Assembly: GCA_012317185.1 (NCBI GenBank)
Contig: CP048838.1
Location: 1,798,001 to 1,862,000 of the forward strand
Length of the DNA: 64,000 nt
Origin: [Clostridium] innocuum
GTDB lineage: Bacteria > Bacillota_I > Bacilli_A > Erysipelotrichales > Erysipelotrichaceae
Direction: 5' to 3'
The translations under genes and the position numbers were made by a program. Shown piece after piece: positions 17,733 through 25,491 of the stretch (positions within the stretch are counted from its first letter, which is position 1; each line of letters starts with the position of its first letter). The notes under the pieces are model-generated. The model saw only the letters and a list, made by a program, of their open reading frames with translations, ran no database searches and was not told where the DNA came from.

Positions 17733-19109
17733 ATGAAATTAAAAACGATAAATTTTGAACGAACCACGGGTAAGGCATTGTATCTGCAAATTTATGAAAA
17801 ACTGCGCTCGGATATCCTTTCCGGCTATCTGGTAAAAGGTGACCAGCTGCCTAGCATACGGAAATGCGAGGCTTTGATAAAGGTATCCAAGACGAGCATT
17901 GAGCGTGCCTATGAAAAGCTGCTGGAGGAGGGCTATATCCTGTCAGTCCCGCAGAAGGGTTTTTTTGTGGATGTCGAGCCGGAGAATGTTCAACTGCGTA
18001 AGGCGGTGCTGGCGCAGGGGGCGGCGCTGCAGGATGAAAAAATCCGCTATGACTTCCGGTCGCAGACAATGGATGTCAGCTCATTTGATCTGACTTTGTG
18101 GAAGAAGTACCTCAAGGAGGTCCTGGACGGTCATTATGAGATAGCGACATACGGAGAGGCAAGAGGAGAGCTGCGGCTGCGGATGGCACTGCAGAAATAC
18201 GCCTATACCGTGCGGGGTGTATTGTGTACAAGCGATCAGCTTCTCATCGGCTCCAGCTTTCAATCGCTGCTGTATGTATTGTGCGGCTTGCTGGATAAAC
18301 CCGTCGTGATCGGGTTGGAGGAGAGTGGCTTTCCGCAGGCAGAAGCCGTCTTTCATGATTATGCATTTCCTGTACGCAGATTAAGCAGGGAAGCAGATGG
18401 TATCTGCATGCAGGAGCTACTGGCAAGTGATGTCAATCTGCTGTATGTAAACAGCGCGTCTGCGGGATACAATCATCAGCCTCTGGATAAGAAAAAACGC
18501 AGGGAGCTGCTGGCCTGGGCGGCACAGCGAAATGCCATGATCATCGAGGATGACCATAACGGGGAGCTGCGCTACCATACGCGTATGACGCCTGCCATGC
18601 AGGGCTTTGATACCGGGGGACATGTCGTATACATCGGCTCCTTTTCAAAAATTCTGTTGCCGTCTCTGCGAATCAGCTATATGGTGATTCCGCAGGCTTT
18701 GCAACACCGCTATGATCAGCGCGCAAACAGCTATTCACCAACCTCCAGCAAAATCGAACAGCTGGCTTTGGCAAGATATATTGCGGACGGGCATCTGGAG
18801 CGACATGTACGGCGTCTGCGCAGACACTATGAACAGAAGAGCAGTCATATGCGGACACTGCTGGAACAGTGGTTTCCACAGGCGGATATATTGCTGGAGG
18901 AGGCTGCTTTGCAGTTTATACTGCGCTTTCCGTATTTGCTGCCGCTGGAATCGCTTCTACAGGAAGCCAGAAAGCACAGCATGATGCTGCAGAGAAATGC
19001 GCAGGGAGAGCTTGTTCTTTCTTTTGCTGCAATCAAAATGGAGGATATGGAGGAGGCTGTGCGGCTGCTGCATTCCCTACTGGAAGCTGCGACGGGAAGG
19101 AATCACTGA
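17733..19109 (+). CDS. MocR/PdxR-type GntR regulator with aminotransferase domain
   Basis: A 458-residue regulator. Residues 1-75 are a GntR winged helix (ALYLQIYEKLRSDILSGYLVKGDQLPSIR). From about residue 100 on it has an aminotransferase class I fold, with the PLP-binding lysine in YIGSFSK near residue 306 and the upstream IIEDDHNGELRY segment. Such proteins sense pyridoxal phosphate or amino-acid external aldimines. Divergence from an ECF S component suggests it controls vitamin uptake. ATG 17733 is favoured over 17721 because GAGGATGGTGAT then serves as binding site. Confidence 0.9.
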   Translation: MKLKTINFERTTGKALYLQIYEKLRSDILSGYLVKGDQLPSIRKCEALIKVSKTSIERAYEKLLEEGYILSVPQKGFFVDVEPENVQLRKAVLAQGAALQDEKIRYDFRSQTMDVSSFDLTLWKKYLKEVLDGHYEIATYGEARGELRLRMALQKYAYTVRGVLCTSDQLLIGSSFQSLLYVLCGLLDKPVVIGLEESGFPQAEAVFHDYAFPVRRLSREADGICMQELLASDVNLLYVNSASAGYNHQPLDKKKRRELLAWAAQRNAMIIEDDHNGELRYHTRMTPAMQGFDTGGHVVYIGSFSKILLPSLRISYMVIPQALQHRYDQRANSYSPTSSKIEQLALARYIADGHLERHVRRLRRHYEQKSSHMRTLLEQWFPQADILLEEAALQFILRFPYLLPLESLLQEARKHSMMLQRNAQGELVLSFAAIKMEDMEEAVRLLHSLLEAATGRNH

Positions 19110-19228
19110 AACAAAGAGCCGTACCGTAAGAAAATTGTAAGGTGCGCATAAGATTTCTTAAGATTCTTGGTACTGAGAGGGTGATATACTGGTGTAGTAA
19201 AAGATCATATTCTGAAGGGGGCTATGCC

Positions 19229-19675
19229 ATGAAAAAGAAAATCGCCATTGCAGTCATCTTTGTTTGCGGAATCCTCGTTTTCTTTGTACCGTATTTCTTT
19301 TCCAATTCATGGAGAAATGTCGAACTCAAACGGGAAGTGATACAGTCTGATATCTATGAAAGAAAGGATGTTGAACACGCTATGACACTGGTGGAGCACA
19401 CATTTTCTCAGGAAATGCAGGAGTGTAAAATGACAAGGATCAGCTATGATGAATCAGCATACAGGCAGTTTGCGGACGGCTTTAAGAAACAGAAATCCGA
19501 TGAGGTAATGGTTATTTATACGGATTTTATTACGGTGTCCAATGTATTCCATGCGGGGGATCATACGCTGGAGCCCAATGCGGAGTATACTGCATATCCA
19601 TGGGTATTGCGGCGCTCATCCGCTCAGAAGGAGTGGACTATCATCGGTTCGGGATATGGTTTTTTATATACCTGA
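19229..19675 (+). CDS. Membrane-anchored or secreted protein, DUF4829-like
   Basis: A 148-residue protein with an N-terminal hydrophobic helix (residues 4-24) after a KKK start, so it is exported or anchored by a signal anchor. The remainder resembles DUF4829: a helix with a TLVEHTF pattern, YDES, a DEVMVIYTDF strand and a closing PWVLRRSS...WTIIGSGYG strand pair. No lipobox or catalytic motif is seen and the function is unknown. A TATACT box at 19185-19190 may be its promoter. ATG 19229 follows GAAGGGGG. Confidence 0.6.
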   Translation: MKKKIAIAVIFVCGILVFFVPYFFSNSWRNVELKREVIQSDIYERKDVEHAMTLVEHTFSQEMQECKMTRISYDESAYRQFADGFKKQKSDEVMVIYTDFITVSNVFHAGDHTLEPNAEYTAYPWVLRRSSAQKEWTIIGSGYGFLYT

Positions 19676-19798
19676 GAGGCATCGAGAGATAGCCGTTGAT
19701 AAAGCTTTTCGTTTGCCGTTTTTCTTGTGTCAGCATATACGATTCACACAAGGTGTTGTATAATATAAAGAAGGATACAGAAGAAAGAAGATGATAGT

Positions 19799-20476
19799 AT
19801 GATGAACATCATGCAGCTTGAAACACAGATGGAATTTCTTGTTCGGATCCTGCTTGCGGGAATCTGCGGAGGTATCATCGGCTATGAACGGAAAAGCCGC
19901 AATAAGGAGGCTGGCATTCGCACGCACCTGATAGTGGCGAGTGGCGCTGCCTTGATTATGATCGTATCCAAGTACGGGTTTTCTGATATTCTGGGAGATA
20001 AAGGTATCGCACTGGATCCCTCCCGTATCGCGGCACAAATTGTGACCGGAGTCGGCTTTCTTGGAGCCGGTATGATTTTCATGCGGAAAAACACGATCAG
20101 CGGACTGACGACGGCGGCAGGCATATGGGCAACCAGTGCGATCGGAATGGCGATTGGCAGCGGCCTGTATGCACTTGGGATTCTTACAGCAGTGCTGATT
20201 GTATTTGTGCAGATCATCCTTCACCGGAATCATCGCTGGCTGCGGGAGTCATATAAGGAGGAGCTGTCCTTTGTGATTGACCAGAATAAGGAGGCCTTGC
20301 AGGATTTGCAGGAACGCTTGAAGCGTATGCAGATTGAGATACTGAATGTGAGTCTGACACAGGAGCATAGCTGCTATCAGGTGGATTTGATCGTTGTTCT
20401 GCCGGATACGTATCAGGCTGCCAAGCTGCTGGATATGTTTTATGATGTGGCATATATTCATGAAATTGATGCATAG
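19799..20476 (+). CDS. MgtC/SapB-family membrane protein
   Basis: A 225-residue protein. The N-terminal 140 residues contain four hydrophobic helices and the MgtC signature (GGIIGYERKSRNKEAGIRTHLIVASGAAL...GVGFLGAGMIF). The C-terminal 80 residues form a soluble ACT-like region. Relatives are linked to survival at low magnesium and to control of membrane ATPase in pathogens; the role here is unknown. TATAAT at 19759-19764 is a likely -10 box. A strong hairpin terminator follows at 20537. Confidence 0.88.
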   Translation: MMNIMQLETQMEFLVRILLAGICGGIIGYERKSRNKEAGIRTHLIVASGAALIMIVSKYGFSDILGDKGIALDPSRIAAQIVTGVGFLGAGMIFMRKNTISGLTTAAGIWATSAIGMAIGSGLYALGILTAVLIVFVQIILHRNHRWLRESYKEELSFVIDQNKEALQDLQERLKRMQIEILNVSLTQEHSCYQVDLIVVLPDTYQAAKLLDMFYDVAYIHEIDA

Positions 20477-20525
20477 GGTATTGCCAAATCCTGATTTTTA
20501 TATTAGAATGATGTCAACAACCAAA

Positions 20526-20590
20526 TAGGTTTGAATAACCTCCATTTTTTCTATTTTCATGTTTCCAAAATAGATGAATGGAGGTTTTTT
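20526..20590 (+). terminator. Long terminator or attenuator between mgtC and a MATE gene
   Basis: AACCTCCAT (20537-20545) pairs with ATGGAGGTT (20578-20586). TCTATTTT (20550-20557) pairs with AAAATAGA (20667-equivalent arm at 20567-20574) inside, then a T-run follows. Just upstream AGGTT (20527-20531) could instead pair with AACCT (20537-20541). This mutually exclusive arrangement resembles an attenuator 20 bases before the next gene, but simple termination of mgtC is equally possible. Confidence 0.65.
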
Positions 20591-20610
20591 GTGAGAAGAG
20601 GAGGTTTGTC

Positions 20611-22008
20611 ATGCAAACAATTGAACAAAACAAAATGGGTTATAAGCCTGTTTTACCATTGCTGATGTCAATGGCTTTTCCTCCGATGCTGTCCATGCTG
20701 ATACAGTCGCTGTACAACATTGTAGACAGTATGTTTGTGGCACAGATTGGAGAAGATGCACTTACGGCTGTTTCCCTGGCTTTTCCGATACAGACGCTGA
20801 TAGTAGCCTGTTCCGTGGGAATCGGTGTAGGGGTGAATTCCTATATAGCAAGAAAGCTTGGAGAGCAAAATCAGAAGGAAGCAAACAGCGCTGTGGCCCA
20901 TGGTCTGCTGCTGTCGCTGATCGGATATCTGCTGTTTGTCGCAATCGGCAGCTTTACGATTCGTCCGTTTTTTGAAATGTTTACAGATTCTGCGGCAATA
21001 CTGGATGACGCCTGTATGTATACGTATGTCTGTGTATTTCTGTGCTTTGGCTGTTTCTTTCATATTTTGATTGAAAAGGTATTTCAGTCAATGGGAAAAA
21101 TGATCTTCCCCATGGCGATACAGGCGGCAGGAGCAATCACAAACATCATCCTGGACCCCATCATGATTTTCGGTCTGCTGGGCTTTCCTGCAATGGGGGT
21201 AAAGGGAGCGGCAATCGCAACGGTTATCGGACAGATTTTCGCTATGTCGCTATCACTGTTTATATTCCTGACAAGAAAATTCGATGTGAAGCTGGATTTG
21301 AAGCAGTTTCATTTCTCCTGGGATACCATTCGCCGCATTCTTTCTGTGGGAATTCCCAATGCCTGCATGAATGCACTGGGCAGTGTTCTTGTGATTGGTT
21401 TAAATTCCATTCTGATTCAGTTTTCCAATACGGCTGTTTCCGTATATGGGATTTATTATAAGCTGCAGACCTTTGTATTTATGCCGGCGAGCGGTCTGAC
21501 GCAGGGAGCGATGCCGATCATGGGCTACAATTACGGAGCAGGCAGCCATGAACGTCTTTTGCAGACATTGAAGTATGCCATCATGGTGACGCTTGCCATC
21601 ATGGTTTGCGGCTGTGCGATTTTCCTGCTGTTTCCAACACAGCTGCTGATGCTGTTTCATGCCAGTGAGGATATGCTGCGTATCGGTGTTCCTGCCCTGC
21701 GTATCATCAGTATCAGCTTCCTTCCGGCAGCCCTTGGGTTTATTCTGCCGACATTATTTCAGGCAATGGGGCTTGGCTTGCAGTCCCTGATTGTTTTCCT
21801 GCTTCGTCAGCTTTGTATCACTCTGCCGTTATCCTGGCTGTTCGCGGCCTGGTTCGGTCTGGATGGTATATGGTATTCCTTCCTGATCGCAGAAAGCATC
21901 GCTGCCGGTGTGGCGGTTCTGCTGTTTATACGCATTCGCAAGAAGGATAAGGTACTATCCAGTACCTTTGTACAGCAGCCATCCGCTTCGCAGGAAGCAG
22001 TGTGCTGA
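20611..22008 (+). CDS. MATE-family efflux protein (second copy)
   Basis: A 465-residue membrane protein with about 12 helices and MATE motifs in both halves (LMSMAFPPMLSMLIQSLYNIVDSMFVAQIGEDALTA; ASGLTQGAMPIMGYNYGA). It is closer to the NorM/MepA-like branch common in gut Firmicutes than to the MATE gene at 15747. ATG 20611 follows GAGGAGG; an earlier in-frame ATG lies inside the terminator stem and is rejected. The substrate is unknown. The hairpin before it may regulate it. Confidence 0.9.
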   Translation: MQTIEQNKMGYKPVLPLLMSMAFPPMLSMLIQSLYNIVDSMFVAQIGEDALTAVSLAFPIQTLIVACSVGIGVGVNSYIARKLGEQNQKEANSAVAHGLLLSLIGYLLFVAIGSFTIRPFFEMFTDSAAILDDACMYTYVCVFLCFGCFFHILIEKVFQSMGKMIFPMAIQAAGAITNIILDPIMIFGLLGFPAMGVKGAAIATVIGQIFAMSLSLFIFLTRKFDVKLDLKQFHFSWDTIRRILSVGIPNACMNALGSVLVIGLNSILIQFSNTAVSVYGIYYKLQTFVFMPASGLTQGAMPIMGYNYGAGSHERLLQTLKYAIMVTLAIMVCGCAIFLLFPTQLLMLFHASEDMLRIGVPALRIISISFLPAALGFILPTLFQAMGLGLQSLIVFLLRQLCITLPLSWLFAAWFGLDGIWYSFLIAESIAAGVAVLLFIRIRKKDKVLSSTFVQQPSASQEAVC

Positions 22009-22013
22009 AACAG

Positions 22014-22048
22014 ACACCGTGGTTTGTAAAAATTGCGGTGTTTTCTTT
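22014..22048 (+). terminator. Terminator after the second MATE gene
   Basis: ACACCG (22014-22019) pairs with CGGTGT (22036-22041) followed by TTTCTTT. Confidence 0.7.
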
Positions 22049-22159
22049 CCGCGTGTAATTTTGTGCGTTTTTTGGTTAATATTTTCCATTTTTTTATGTT
22101 ACTGAACAATGAAATATGTTACACTTGATTTGGATAAAAAGAGTAGAGGAGATTAGCGT

Positions 22160-23452
22160 ATGAAACAAGATATGATTGTTATTCTGGATCTTGGCAGCAG
22201 TGAGAATACAACACTTGCCAGAGAAATTCGTGCATTGGGTGTATACAGCGAGATTTATCCGCATGATATCACAAAAGCGGAGCTGCAGAAGCTGCCGAAT
22301 GTAAAGGGTGTCATCTTAAACGGTGGGGAACACCGCAATGTCGACGGTAAGGATATCGATGTCTTGCCGGAAATTTACGAAGCGGGATATCCGGTGATTG
22401 CGATTGACCATGCACCGGCATTATGTGAACAGAAGCTGGAGGAATGGCCGTCAGAGGAAGTGTTAAAAACGTTTGTTTTCACTGTCTGCAAGGCAGAGGC
22501 AAACTGGAATATGAAGAATTTTGTGGCGGATCAGGTGGAACTGATTCGCGGACAGGTGAAGGATCGCAAGGTGCTGCTGGCATTGTCCGGCGGTGTGGAC
22601 AGCTCTGTAGTGGCAGCATTGCTGTTAAAGGCAATCGGCAAGCAGCTGTATTGTGTGCATGTCAATCATGGGCTGATGCGCAAAGGGGAGTCGGAAAGTG
22701 TAATTGAAGTGTTTAAGAATCAAATGGATGCGAATCTGATTTATGTGGATGCAAGCGAACGGTTTCTTGGAAAGCTGAAGGATGTGGCAGAGCCGGAACA
22801 GAAGCGGAAAATTATCGGTGCGGAGTTTATCCGTGTGTTTGAGGAAGAGGCTCGCAAGCTGGAGGGCATTGATTTTCTGGCACAGGGAACCATTTATCCG
22901 GATATCGTGGAGAGCGGTACAAAAACGGCAAAGGTTGTTAAGTCTCATCACAATGTCGGTGGATTGCCGGATGATTTGGCGTTTGAGCTGGTAGAGCCAT
23001 TGCGTCAGTTGTTTAAGGATGAGGTGCGTGCGTGTGGACTGGAGCTGGGATTGCCTCATGATATGGTATTCCGTCAGCCGTTCCCGGGACCTGGTCTGGG
23101 TGTGCGCTGTCTTGGAGCAATTACAAAGGATCGTCTGGAGGCGGTGCGTGAGTCGGATGCGATTTTACGCGAAGAGTTTGCGACGGCGGGTCTGGATCAG
23201 AAGGTTTGGCAGTATTTCACCATCGTTCCGGATTTCAAGTCTGTCGGTGTGAAGAATAATGCGAGAAGCTTTGAGTATCCTGTGATTCTGCGTGCGGTGA
23301 ATACGATTGATGCAATGACGGCGTCGATTGAGGATATTGACTGGCCGGTGCTGCATAGGATTACGGATCGTATTTTGAAGGAAGTTGCGAATGTGAATCG
23401 TGTGTGCTATGATTTGACACCGAAACCGTGCGGAACGATTGAGTGGGAATAA
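22160..23452 (+). CDS. guaA: GMP synthase with degenerate, shortened glutaminase domain
   Basis: A 430-residue enzyme that converts XMP to GMP. The synthetase part is intact: the PP-loop LALSGGVDSS near residue 143, GTIYPDIVESG, and the C-terminal dimerisation domain (RQPFPGPGLGVRCLG to TPKPCGTIEWE). The N-terminal amidotransferase region is only about 120 residues instead of about 200. It keeps the start (IVILDLGSSENTTLAREIRALGVYSEI) and the GGEH turn. At the nucleophile elbow it reads VIAIDHAP where active enzymes have GICYG, and the His-Glu pair region is missing. It should therefore use free ammonia or a separate glutaminase. The 3' end is the attachment site of the following island, and the stop codon is preserved. 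Confidence 0.95.
   Translation: MKQDMIVILDLGSSENTTLAREIRALGVYSEIYPHDITKAELQKLPNVKGVILNGGEHRNVDGKDIDVLPEIYEAGYPVIAIDHAPALCEQKLEEWPSEEVLKTFVFTVCKAEANWNMKNFVADQVELIRGQVKDRKVLLALSGGVDSSVVAALLLKAIGKQLYCVHVNHGLMRKGESESVIEVFKNQMDANLIYVDASERFLGKLKDVAEPEQKRKIIGAEFIRVFEEEARKLEGIDFLAQGTIYPDIVESGTKTAKVVKSHHNVGGLPDDLAFELVEPLRQLFKDEVRACGLELGLPHDMVFRQPFPGPGLGVRCLGAITKDRLEAVRESDAILREEFATAGLDQKVWQYFTIVPDFKSVGVKNNARSFEYPVILRAVNTIDAMTASIEDIDWPVLHRITDRILKEVANVNRVCYDLTPKPCGTIEWE
23439..23452 (+). repeat. Left attachment site core (attL)
   Basis: TTGAGTGGGAATAA, the last codons of guaA, is repeated exactly at 34919-34932. Insertion here rebuilds the guaA end without changing the protein. A 17-base stretch overlapping it (23442-23458) is repeated in inverted orientation with one mismatch at 23531-23547. 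Confidence 0.85.
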
Positions 23453-23467
23453 AACGATAGATGTTAG

Positions 23468-23493
23468 AAAGTGCCTATTTAACGGCACTTTTT
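23468..23493 (+). terminator. Terminator after guaA, supplied by the island
   Basis: GTGCC (23471-23475) pairs with GGCAC (23484-23488), extended by AAA/TTT, followed by TTTTTG. It lies on the island side of attL. Confidence 0.7.
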
Positions 23494-23510
23494 GCATATT
23501 TGGAAGGCTA

Positions 23511-23530
23511 GTGCTTCTAAAATGCTTCTA
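23511..23530 (+). repeat. Left inner arm-type repeat
   Basis: GTGCTTCTAAAATGCTTCTA is present identically at 34801-34820. Each copy contains two TGCTTCTA octamers 11 bases apart, one helical turn. It lies 58 bases inside attL. Such paired repeats near both ends fit the arm-type binding sites of tyrosine integrases. Confidence 0.7.
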
Positions 23531-23557
23531 ATCGTTTTACTCCCACTTGTTTTTGAA

Positions 23558-24634
23558 TTATCTTTGAAACAGTTCATCTAACTGTCTTGATACTTCTATT
23601 TGTTTATTAGGGTATAGATGACCATAGGTATCTAATGTTGTTTGTACTTTCTCATGACCTAATCGTTCAGCGATAAGCAAAGGTCCAAATCCCATTTCAA
23701 TTAGTAGACTAGCGTGGCTATGACGCAAGTCATGAACTCGTATTGATTTCACTCCAGCTTTTTGTGCATTTACTTTTAATCTACGATTTACAGTAGATTT
23801 AGAAATTTGAAAGATACGTGTTTTATCATCTAATTCATATAAATGAGTGAAATAGTCACTAAGACATTTACATACAAAATCAGGGATTGTAACAACACGA
23901 TTGCTTTTCGGTGTTTTAGGATCGGTAATAATATCTTCTTTGTTTAATCTTTGTAACGACTTATTGATACGAATTGTTTTTGTTTTAAAGTCAACAACTT
24001 CTTTTGTGAGTGCTAATGCTTCACCAATTCGCATACCTGTAAAATACAGGGTAGTGAAAATTGTTTTGTTTACAATGTTATCCTCACATACTTCAATAAA
24101 TTGTTTAAATTCATCGGTTGTCCAAAATAACATTTCTTCAGCGTGTTTCTTTCCCATTGATCCTGCTTTGTGACATGGATTTTCTTTCAACTCATAAAAG
24201 CGAACTGCATAATTGAAAATAGAACATATTTGGTTGTTAAGTGTTTTTAAATATGTTTGAGAATAAGGTTCACCTTTTTTGTTGGTAGAAGACATCATTT
24301 TATTTTGCCAATTTCGTATATCAGTTGGTTTAATATCACACATGGATTTGTTTTCGAAATAAGGCAATAATTTGTCATTGATCATATAGCGTTTGTTTTT
24401 TAGTGTGCTTTCTCTTAAGCGATGACGCATATCTTCTAAATACAATTCGATGAAAGTACCAAACTTCATTGTCATATCAGCCTGTTTACTGAGAAGGAAT
24501 TCACTTTTCCAAGCAAGTGCTTCTTTCTTGGTTGCAAATCCTCTCTTAAATTTTTTCTTACGCTTGCCATCATAATCGGTATAGTAGAATTGGCAAGTCC
24601 ATTTCTTTGTTTTTAGATCTTTGTTTGCAGACAT
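23558..24634 (-). CDS. int: Phage/ICE-type tyrosine integrase
   Basis: A 358-residue recombinase. Residues 10-50 form an arm-binding domain of the AP2-like three-strand type (KWTCQFYYTDYDGKRKKKFKRGF). Residues 55-150 are the SAM-like core-binding domain. The catalytic domain holds Arg202 (FTGMRIGEAL), His301-x-x-Arg304 (HDLRHSHASL), His327 (LGHEKV) and Tyr337 (LDTYGHL). All catalytic residues are present, so it is probably active. It sits 100 bases inside attL with its 3' end towards the att site, the usual place. It should integrate and excise the island at guaA. Confidence 0.95.
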   Translation of the reverse strand: MSANKDLKTKKWTCQFYYTDYDGKRKKKFKRGFATKKEALAWKSEFLLSKQADMTMKFGTFIELYLEDMRHRLRESTLKNKRYMINDKLLPYFENKSMCDIKPTDIRNWQNKMMSSTNKKGEPYSQTYLKTLNNQICSIFNYAVRFYELKENPCHKAGSMGKKHAEEMLFWTTDEFKQFIEVCEDNIVNKTIFTTLYFTGMRIGEALALTKEVVDFKTKTIRINKSLQRLNKEDIITDPKTPKSNRVVTIPDFVCKCLSDYFTHLYELDDKTRIFQISKSTVNRRLKVNAQKAGVKSIRVHDLRHSHASLLIEMGFGPLLIAERLGHEKVQTTLDTYGHLYPNKQIEVSRQLDELFQR

Positions 24635-24683
24635 TTTATCATTCTCCTTTACTGCTATGTAAAGGCTGATATGATTGGAATCA

Positions 24684-25148
24684 TTAAAGTTTTGTTCCGA
24701 TTGTTTTCACAAGAGTTTTAAAATTCTCTAATAAAATGCTCTGTATTTCTTCGTTTTGTTCATAAATATCGTATGTTCTACCATCTACATTAACAAGGAG
24801 ACCATTTTTTTCTTCATTGCCATCTAAATAAGTGATTTCATTTCCACCAAGATGACTATACATCAACCATTTAGCAAAGTAGTCAAGTGCATCTTCTTGA
24901 ATACTTTTTTCATTTATTTCTGATATTGAAAGATCAGTAAATTCTGAAACTTGGCAATCTAATGCTTTTGCTAATTGAAAGAAGATAGAAAAAGGTGGTG
25001 TTCGATAACCTTGTTCATATTTGGAAATTGTTCCAACTTTGTAACCAATCATATCAGCTAATTGTTGCTGAGATAATCCTTTTTGTTTACGAAGTTGTTT
25101 AATCTTATTTCCTAGTGATTTTCTTTCTTCATCGTTCATTTCATACAT
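24684..25148 (-). CDS. CI-like XRE-family repressor
   Basis: A 154-residue protein. Residues 8-65 are an XRE helix-turn-helix (KIKQLRKQKGLSQQQLADMIGYKVGTISKYEQGYRTP). The C-terminal half is short and carries no visible Ser-Lys peptidase motif, so it is not an autocleaving LexA-type repressor. It is divergent from the replication genes across a 142-base region with three operator-like palindromes, and should hold the island silent. What relieves repression is unknown: a helper-phage antirepressor or SOS-independent signal is possible. Confidence 0.88.
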   Translation of the reverse strand: MYEMNDEERKSLGNKIKQLRKQKGLSQQQLADMIGYKVGTISKYEQGYRTPPFSIFFQLAKALDCQVSEFTDLSISEINEKSIQEDALDYFAKWLMYSHLGGNEITYLDGNEEKNGLLVNVDGRTYDIYEQNEEIQSILLENFKTLVKTIGTKL

Positions 25149-25172
25149 GTTTGATTAACCTCCTAATAAAAT

Positions 25173-25276
25173 ACTATCACATATAGTGATATAAAACAAT
25201 AGAAAAAATGTATTGACTAGTACAAAATGTAGTAATATAATACAAATAGAGTCAAACTATCACAAATTGTACTAGT
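25173..25276. promoter_or_regulatory. Island control region: three operators and the rightward promoter
   Basis: TTGACT (25213-25218) and TATAAT (25236-25241), 17 bases apart, point to the small HTH gene at 25291. Three related palindromes flank and fill it: TATCACATATAGTGATA (25175-25191, perfect), ACTAGTACAAAATGTAGT (25217-25234, in the spacer) and ACTATCACAAATTGTACTAG (from 25256). They share the half-site ACTAtCACA. This is the layout of a lysogeny-type switch. Confidence 0.78.
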
Positions 25277-25290
25277 TAGGAGTTGGTTGA

Positions 25291-25491
25291 ATGAAAAAAT
25301 TATATGTAGATGCACAAGAAGTATCACAAGCATTAGGAGTAAGTGTTGGAAAGGCATATCAAGTTATTCGTACTTTAAATGAAGAATTAAAGAAGAATGG
25401 ATATATCACAGTTGCGGGAAAATGTAGCAGAGCATTCTTTGAACAGAAGTATTATGGATATAAAGGGATAGACCATGAAATCAATTCGTAA
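25291..25491 (+). CDS. Small HTH protein, excisionase/AlpA-like
   Basis: A 66-residue basic protein that begins VDAQEVSQALGVSVGKAYQVIRTLNEELKKNGY, the MerR-type wing helix found in Xis and AlpA proteins of integrative elements, followed by a C-terminal tail with FFEQKYYGY. It is the first gene of the rightward transcript, overlaps the primase gene by 17 bases and follows a TTAGGAG site. In satellites such proteins direct excision or activate replication genes; which one applies here is not resolved. Confidence 0.7.
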   Translation: MKKLYVDAQEVSQALGVSVGKAYQVIRTLNEELKKNGYITVAGKCSRAFFEQKYYGYKGIDHEINS

